In this document: one piece after another, positions 58,299-64,000 of the stretch | How positions within the stretch are numbered: position 1 is the first letter of the stretch | How the letters are laid out: each line of letters starts with the position of its first letter | Assembly: GCF_024699945.1 (NCBI RefSeq) | Contig: NZ_JAJOMY010000001.1 | Span: 2,859,001-2,923,000, forward strand | Source: Phenylobacterium sp. J426 | Lineage (GTDB): Bacteria > Pseudomonadota > Alphaproteobacteria > Caulobacterales > Caulobacteraceae | Direction: 5' to 3' | DNA: 64,000 bases | The notes under the pieces: generated by a model | The model's input: only the letters and a program-made list of their open reading frames with translations | Told to the model about the DNA's origin: nothing | Databases searched by the model: none | Translations under genes and position numbers: made by a program

Positions 58299-61200
58299 CT
58301 AGGCGAGCGTTTCCAGCAGCTCGATGATGGCCTGAGCGCGATCGCGCCCGTCGGGGACCTCGCCCCGCCACAGCAGTCGATCGCCGGAGGTCTCAAGCTC
58401 GGCCTTCGCAAAGTCCTTGGCGGCGACGCCGGGCGCGGGGGTGAGCGCGATGGCCTTCGGACCAGCGTCGACCTTGGCGACGCGCGCCGCGACCGCCAGG
58501 GCCTGGATACGGGCAAGGTCGAGGAAGGCTTGGGTCTCGTCCGGCAGGGCGCCGAACCGGTCCTCCAACTCCTCGGCGAAAGCGTCCACCTCTTCGGTGG
58601 AGGTCAGCCGCGCCAGCCGGGCATAGAGGTTGATGCGCACCGTCGGATCCGGAACGTAGGTTTCCGATATCGCGCCCGAGACGCCGACGTTCAGCTGCGG
58701 CGTCCACTCCGGCCCCTCGATCTCGCCCTTGGCGACGCGGACGGCGCGGGACAGCAGCCGTTGATAGAGCGCCGTACCGATCAGCTTCACGTGGCCGGCC
58801 TGTTCATCGCCCAGCAGGTCGCCCGCGCCGCGCAGCTCCAGGTCGCGGGCGCTGATCGCCAGACCGGACCCCAGACGGTCGAAGGCTTCCAAGGTGGATA
58901 GGCGGGCGCGGGTCACGTCCGGCAGCTCTGCGTCGGCGTCGTGGAACAGGTAGGCGACGCCTTGGGCCCGGCCACGGCCGACACGGCCCCGCAGCTGGTG
59001 CAGCTGCGCCAGGCCGAACAGGTCGGCGCGAGCGACGAGCATGGTGTTGGCCCGCGGAACGTCCAGCCCGCTCTCGATGATGTTCGTCGCCAGCAGGACG
59101 TCGCCGTCGCCGGCGGCGAAGCGCACCATCACGTCGTCCGCCTCCTCGGGCGGCAACTCTCCATGCACCACATGGGTCTTCAGCTCAGGGACGAGGCGCT
59201 GCAGTTCGTCGGCCAGCGGTCCCAGGTCGTCGATGCGGGGAGCAACCACGAAGCTCTGGCCGCCCCGGCGCCGCTCGCGGAGCAGGGCGGTGCGGACGGT
59301 GGCGGCGTCAAAGGGGGCCAGGAAGGTGCGGATCGGCCGTCGCCGGGCCGGCGGGGTGGCGATGACGCTGACGTCCTCGATGCCGACCATGGCCAGCTGC
59401 AGGGTGCGGGGGATCGGCGTCGCCGTCATGGTCAGCAGGTGCGCCTCGGGCGCGAGGTCGCGGAGCCGCTGCTTCAGGGCCGCACCGAACCGCTGTTCTT
59501 CATCGATGATCAGCAGGCCGAGGTTCTGGAAGGCGACATCCTTGCCTGCGATGGCGTGGGTGCCGACCACAATTTGGATCGAACCATCCGCCAGGCGGGC
59601 CTTCACCTCGGCGGCCTCTTTGGTCGAGGCCAGCCGCGAGAGGCGGGCCACCTTGATGTCCGTCCCGGCGAAACGGCGTCGGACGCTGTCGTAGTGCTGG
59701 CGGGCGAGCACGGTGGTGGGCGCGACCAGGGCGACTTGGAAGCCGCACAAGGCCGCGGCCGTCGCGGCGCGCAGGGCGACTTCGGTCTTTCCGAAGCCGA
59801 CGTCGCCGCAGACGAGGCGGTTCATCATTCGCCCGGACGCCAGATCCTCCAGCACGGCCTCGATGGCCGCGGCCTGGTCGCGCGTTTCGGGATAAGGGAA
59901 GCGAGCTGCGAGGCGGGCGTAGGCAGGCTTGGGTGGCCGGATCACGACGCCCGGCGTTTCTCGCCGACGGCGCGCCAGCTCGACGAGGTGTTCGGCTGTT
60001 CGGTCGATGTCGGCGCTGAGTTCGGCGCGGCGTTTCGTCCACGCGTCCGTGTGCAGCCGGTCCAGCGTGACGGCCTCGCGCTCTGCGCCGTAGCGCCATA
60101 TCCGCCCGAACTCCTCCACCGGAGCCAGGATGCTGGCGCCGCCGTGGTACTCCAGGCGCAGCGCGTCGCGCTCGACTCCGTCGACCTCGACGCGCTCCAG
60201 CGCGGTCATCACCCCCACGCCATGGTCTTCGTGGATAACGACGTCCTCGACTCGAAGATCGGGATCGGCCAGCAGGTCGGCGCCGGGCGCCGCGTCGCCG
60301 CGCATCGCGACACGTCCGCCCAGCACGTCGGGCGCAGAGATCACGACGAGACGCTGTCTCGGGTCCCGGAAACCGGCGTCAATGTCCGCCGGCATCGTGA
60401 GAAGGGCGCCGTCAGGCGCCGCGTTCACGCCGGCCCAGTCGGGCGCCGGCTCAGGCGAGCGGTCCAGGCCGCGCTTCATGGCGCGACCGAGCGGCCGCAA
60501 CTCATGCGGCAGGCCCGTAAGGAGGACCTTGGCGCCGGCGTCCAGCGCCGCCTTGACATAGTCCGAGAACGCGCGGCCCGGATTGCGCTCGACGGCAAAG
60601 CGCGGGATCGACTCGAGGCCCTCGGGGGGACGCCTCCACCATGGCGTGCTTGGCGATGGCAGTCCGATAGGCTTTGAGCGTCAGGTACAGGCTGTCCGGG
60701 GCGAGGATCTCTCCGGGTTCGTCTTTGGCCAGTTGCCGGCGCGCCTCCTGGGCCTCGGCCACCTGATCCAGGAAGTCGGCGGCGCGCTGGTCGGCCCGGC
60801 CGTCGAAGACGAGGCGGGCGGCGGGCAGGGCCTCCAGAACCGTGGCCATCTTGCCGTAGGTCAACGGCGCACGATGCTCAGCGCCGGATGGCCGCTCTTC
60901 CGAAGGCGCCTCCAGGACCAGCTCAGAAGCGGGCCCCAGCAGGGCGCAGTCGATCGGCTCCTCGGTGCGCTGGCTGAGCGGATCGAAGCGCTTGATCTCC
61001 TGGATGCCATCGTCCTCGTCGAGGGTCAGCCGGATCGGAGCCTCGGCCGCGGCGGGGTAAACGTCCACCACGGCGCCCAGGATCGCGATCTCGCCCGGCT
61101 CGTCGACGCGGTCGTCGAAGACGTAGCCGGTGCGGGCGGCGTAGGCCTGCAGCGCTTCCCGGTCGAGGCGCTCTCCCTGCCGGAGTCGCAGGAAGGCCGA

Positions 61201-61638
61201 CTTCAGAACCCTGGTCGGCGGTACGCGCTGGAGCAGTGCCTCCACTGGAGTCACCAGCACACGCGGGGCTTCGGCCGGGTCGAGGAGGCGCGCCAGGACG
61301 GCCATCCGGCGGCCCATTACGTCGCGCGACGGTGAGGCCCGGTCGTAGGGCAGGCAGTCCCAAGCCGGCAGGACAAGGACCTCGAGCTCAGGGGCGAAGC
61401 GCCGAAGCGCCCGGCCGATCTCTTCAGCGCGTCGGTCGCTGGACGCGACGTAGACCAGGCCGTCCGGTCCTGCCTCACGGGCCGGCGCGATGAGCGCCTG
61501 AGCACACCAAGCAGCGGGCGGCTGCCGGGGTACAGGCGACGGGTCCAATGTCTCCGGCGCCGCGGCAGGCGCTGGCGTTAGCGCCGCATCCACGTGGGCC
61601 GCTTCTACGCGCTCCTCGTAATCCGGATTCCTGTCCAT
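58299..61638 (-). CDS. mfd: Mfd-like transcription-repair coupling translocase (frameshift)
   Basis: Start ATG 61638; length 3n+1. Dropping one G from GGGGGG at 60624-60629 joins the UvrB-like N part (SSDRRAEEIGRALRRFAPELEV) to the CarD-like RNAP-interaction part (VEDVVIHEDHGVGVMTAL), motor (CGDVGFGKTEVALRAA, IIDEEQRFG, LRGRVGRG) and TRCF C domain (EELEDRFGALPDET); 1112 residues. Mfd removes stalled RNAP and recruits UvrA. The RID loop is divergent, so this could be an Mfd paralogue rather than canonical Mfd. Confidence 0.85.
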
Positions 61639-61709
61639 CACCCGCCTCCGTGGGCGGTTGAACCCCTCGCGACGAGGGCTGTTCCCCAGGTCCCTGCAGG
61701 CGGGAATCG

Positions 61710-61738
61710 AAAGGGCGGCCCAGTCGCCTGAGCCGCCC
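61710..61738 (-). terminator. Hairpin between the small ORF and mfd
   Basis: A 7-bp stem GGGCGGC/GCCGCCC (61713-61719 with 61732-61738) continues after a mismatch into CAG/CTG with a TCGC loop; on the minus strand only TTTCG follows. A weak terminator or attenuator reading leftward between the 20-codon ORF and the mfd start. Confidence 0.5.
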
Positions 61739-61786
61739 CCACCGATCTCGGAAAACACTGTCCGTGAAACGGCGTAGATACGAATG

Positions 61787-61849
61787 CTACCGCGCGAAGG
61801 CGGAGGTCATCGATCCAGCAGTGGTTTCCGTTTGATAGCGGTGAGACAC
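61787..61849 (-). CDS. 20-residue small ORF with a 16S-complementary Shine-Dalgarno
   Basis: GTG at 61849 to TAG at 61787; begins MSHRYQTETTAGS. GAAAGGAGGTGATCCA (61865-61850, minus strand) precedes it with seven bases between AGGAGG and the start; that sequence pairs with about 16 bases of the 16S 3' tail (GGATCACCTCCTTTC). Such a long perfect match points to a highly translated mini-gene. Not known as a family; a leader-ORF role is possible. Confidence 0.55.
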   Translation of the reverse strand: MSHRYQTETTAGSMTSAFAR

Positions 61850-61917
61850 TGGATCACCTCCTTTCAGCTGTTGAACAGGACCCTCCGAATATGGGTGCGG
61901 TTGAGCCAATGCGCAAA

Positions 61918-61942
61918 CGGCGCCGTGGGGTTCATGGCGCCG
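61918..61942 (-). terminator. Hairpin overlapping the patatin stop
   Basis: CGGCGCC (61918-61924) and GGCGCCG (61936-61942) form a 7-bp stem; read leftward it is followed by TTTGCG. A weak terminator of the patatin gene. Coordinates fixed by the palindrome, role inferred. Confidence 0.4.
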
Positions 61943-63731
61943 CAGTCGACGAGGTTTCGGCGAAGGGGGCCGCACTGCTCCGCATGGCGGCCCGCTCGGC
62001 GCGGCTGGCGCGACGTCTCAGGTCGGTGACCGGGCGCGACAGCCTGTCCAGCGCCTCCAGGGTGGCCCGGTAACCGGCCTCTACCGCAACCTCGTAGGCG
62101 CCCCAGTCGCGGATTTCGATCCTGGCCACGTCCGGCAGCACCAGCACGTCCGTCGCCTCACGCGCGGCGGCGAGGTCACGTCCTGTGGACACCGTGGCGG
62201 CGCGCATCAGCAACGACACGATCGGCGGGCCGTTGCGCCATTGTCCGGAGCGCAGCCATCGCCACACCGATTCCGGCCGCGCGACATCGTCGGCCGTGAT
62301 GCTCCGGGCGGCCGTGACGTCGACCCCAACGATAGGACCTAGCTGCTGAGCGCGCATGATGTCGGCGGGATAGTTCTTCATCACGGCGCCATCGACGAGC
62401 ACGTTGGCCCCGTCCGTCGCGGGCGGCAGGACGCCTGGCAAGGAGATGCTCGCTCTGAGGGCCTTTCGCAGCATTCCGCGACGATGGAGCTGATATGCGC
62501 CGGTGGTGAGGTTCGACGAGACGCAGAAGAACGGCAGCCAGAGGTCGGCGATCTGGGCTTCGCCGAAATGCTGGGCCAGCCGCTCGCCCACCTTTACGCC
62601 CTGGGTCATGGCCAGCAGAGGCAGGGCGATGTCGTCAAGCGGGCTGGTGCGCACGAAGGCGTCGCAGATCCGACGCTCCATCTCGGCGTCGTCCCAGCCC
62701 ATCGCGCAGCCAGCCGCGACGATGGCGCCCATCGAGACCCCGCCCACGAAGTCGATCGGCACGCCGCGCTCGCGCAGCGCCTTGATCGCGCCGACATGGG
62801 CGTAGGCCCGCGCCCCGCCGCCTGATAGCACGAGGCCCACCGACTGCCCGGTGAGCACGCGGGCGAGGCGGCGCACATCCTCGTCCTCGGTTCGCCGCAA
62901 GTGGAAGAGCCGCGCCGCGTCCGTTGCGTCCAGCCAAGCCTCCGAGCCGGACGGTCGCGCGATGCCGGCGGGCTGCAGCAGGATAAGGTCGACCAGCTGC
63001 TGGGCCTGTAGCGGCGAGAGGGTCCGAAGCGGCGCGCGTGGCGGCCCCCGGTCGCCGCGGCCGACCCGGAACAGCCTGTCCACCTGACGCGCGACGACCT
63101 GACGCCAGCCGCCGTCGTCAGCCTCGGCGACGTACAGGACGAAGTCGTGCGTCCGCTCGACGTCGGAGAACCACTCGGTCGGAGCGCCCGCCGCCTCGCT
63201 GCCCACAGTCGTGACGAGGTAGCCCAGGAAGGCGATCTCGCGCTCGAGCCGCTCGACGGTCGGCCGGATTAGCCCGGGCTGCCCTACGGTCATGAAGCCG
63301 AAGACCGAAGGCTCGCCCATCGGGCCGCGAGTGGCGGCCTGGCGCGTCCGCAGGATCATCAGCCGGGCCAGCTCGGTCATCACCGAGGCATCGGCCTGAC
63401 AGGCTTCCAGGAAGGCTTCACGCGAGAGGGCGATCACTTCGGAGTCGCGGAGGGCGACAACGTCTGCGGAGTGCGGCAGACCGGCGACCAGGGCCATCTC
63501 GCCGGCTGGCTCTCCCGGTCGGATGACTCCCAGGAACAGTGGCTCCTGGCCTTCCTCGTGGCGGAAGGCGCCCAGCCGGCCGGTCCGCAGGATGAATAGC
63601 TCGTCGGCGGCATCTCCCGCGGCATAGAGCTTTTGGCCGCCGGGCAGGGAGAACCACCTCGCGGCGTCCCGCGCCTTGGCTTGGCGGAACAGTCGCGCCA
63701 GCGTCGAATCGACGGGAAGCTCGGGCAGCAT
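61932..63731 (-). CDS. Patatin-like phospholipase with N-terminal cNMP-binding domain
   Basis: 599 residues from ATG 63731 (MLPELPVDSTLARLFRQAK). Residues ~18-135 are a cyclic-nucleotide-binding fold (GQKLYAAGDAADELFILRTGRLGAF, GEPAGEMALVAGLPHSADV). Residues ~320-500 are patatin: LVLSGGGARAYAHVGAI (oxyanion), GGVSMGAIVA (Ser, GxSxG), VDGAVMKNYP (Asp). NTE/RssA-like lipid acyl hydrolase. A longer in-frame start at 63860 is less likely. Confidence 0.88.
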   Translation of the reverse strand: MLPELPVDSTLARLFRQAKARDAARWFSLPGGQKLYAAGDAADELFILRTGRLGAFRHEEGQEPLFLGVIRPGEPAGEMALVAGLPHSADVVALRDSEVIALSREAFLEACQADASVMTELARLMILRTRQAATRGPMGEPSVFGFMTVGQPGLIRPTVERLEREIAFLGYLVTTVGSEAAGAPTEWFSDVERTHDFVLYVAEADDGGWRQVVARQVDRLFRVGRGDRGPPRAPLRTLSPLQAQQLVDLILLQPAGIARPSGSEAWLDATDAARLFHLRRTEDEDVRRLARVLTGQSVGLVLSGGGARAYAHVGAIKALRERGVPIDFVGGVSMGAIVAAGCAMGWDDAEMERRICDAFVRTSPLDDIALPLLAMTQGVKVGERLAQHFGEAQIADLWLPFFCVSSNLTTGAYQLHRRGMLRKALRASISLPGVLPPATDGANVLVDGAVMKNYPADIMRAQQLGPIVGVDVTAARSITADDVARPESVWRWLRSGQWRNGPPIVSLLMRAATVSTGRDLAAAREATDVLVLPDVARIEIRDWGAYEVAVEAGYRATLEALDRLSRPVTDLRRRASRAERAAMRSSAAPFAETSSTAAP

Positions 63732-63848
63732 GGCGAAGCCTAGCGCCACCGCGCGGCGGCGGCCATCTGCGTCGCCGCCCGAAGGGCTGCGACCTGAGGT
63801 CCCGCGCCGCACTTTGCAACAGCCGAGCGGCGGCCTATCCGAAGGATC

Positions 63849-64000
63849 ATGGCGCTCCACATGATCAAGCTGGTGGTTGGCTGCGACACCATCGAGGACC
63901 TGCTCGACTGGCGGAGGGCGTCCGCCACGCCGGGCGAGCCTTGGCTCCTGCGGACGCGGCAGACGCCGAAACGCGCGGCCGAGATGCTGGATGGCGGCTC
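63849..64000 (+). CDS. DUF1489 family protein, 5' part
   Basis: Starts ATG 63849 (MALHMIKLVVGCDTIEDLLDWR) and runs off the window still open (PKRAAEMLDGGS). The opening and the RQTPKRAAEMLDGGS motif match DUF1489, a small alphaproteobacterial family of unknown function. Divergent from the patatin gene. Confidence 0.75.
   Translation, partial: MALHMIKLVVGCDTIEDLLDWRRASATPGEPWLLRTRQTPKRAAEMLDGG

Noticed and set aside
58941-60677. 578-codon frame on the plus strand inside mfd
   Set aside because: Antisense shadow of a well-defined helicase; composition Arg/Gly/Gln-rich with no motif.
61850-61866. Possible 16S rRNA 3' end (CTGGATCACCTCCTTTC)
   Set aside because: No other 16S sequence upstream; it is better explained as the complement of an extended Shine-Dalgarno on the minus strand.

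Overview
The window is chromosomal DNA of a GC-rich alphaproteobacterium, most likely Caulobacteraceae (Phenylobacterium- or Caulobacter-like). The evidence is the gene order secY-adk-rpsM-rpsK-rpoA-rplQ, the 188-residue LID-less adenylate kinase, an ATP12-type F1 assembly chaperone, a lipoprotein that looks like the Caulobacter CC0125/CC1285 family, and promoters of the TTGACG-N16/17-TATNNN type. I see no insertion sequence, prophage or CRISPR array. 

Positions 1-3400 hold the 3' end of what is probably rpoC, a zinc-ribbon protein, a TonB/TolA-like membrane protein and an S9 peptidase. Positions 3420-23560 are the translation superoperon: str (rpsL, rpsG, fusA, tuf), then an inserted DUF2807 gene, then S10 (rpsJ to rpsQ), spc (rplN to secY, adk) and alpha (rpsM, rpsK, rpoA, rplQ). 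Strong promoters precede rpsL, rpsJ and rpsM. Hairpins lie after rpsG, tuf, rpmD, rpoA and rplQ. 

Positions 23560-49480 are mixed housekeeping genes. They include a VOC/ArsR/SRPBCC operon, an MFS exporter, a DegP-like protease, RarA, two RluA-type pseudouridine synthases, CrcB, ATP12, propionyl-CoA carboxylase beta and alpha (separated by BON, PhyH, kinase and MsrB genes), LipB, a short FliN-like protein, tRNA-Leu(GAG), MgtE, a membrane-anchored muramidase, isovaleryl-CoA dehydrogenase, and a leftward four-gene operon (two small proteins, an XRE/MmyB-like regulator, a thioesterase). That operon seems to be preceded by a Thr/Ile leader-peptide attenuator. 

Positions 50530-58294 form a coherent acyl-CoA catabolic locus with two divergent arms. 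Leftward are a CoA-transferase, an SDR and a regulator made of two related halves. Rightward are two acyl-CoA dehydrogenase-family proteins (one only a C-terminal half), an HMG-CoA-synthase-like/DUF35 fusion lacking the expected Cys and His, and an SCP2-type thiolase. A 7-bp inverted repeat sits between the arms. This is my best candidate for an undescribed system. Positions 58299-64000 hold an Mfd-like translocase, a 20-codon ORF behind a Shine-Dalgarno sequence matching the 16S tail over about 16 nt, a cNMP-binding patatin phospholipase and the start of a DUF1489 gene. 

Eleven genes, including essential rplO, are broken by single-base indels, mostly in G/C homopolymers. In every case one base restores a full-length conserved protein, so I treat these as probable sequence errors and annotate the whole span of each gene.
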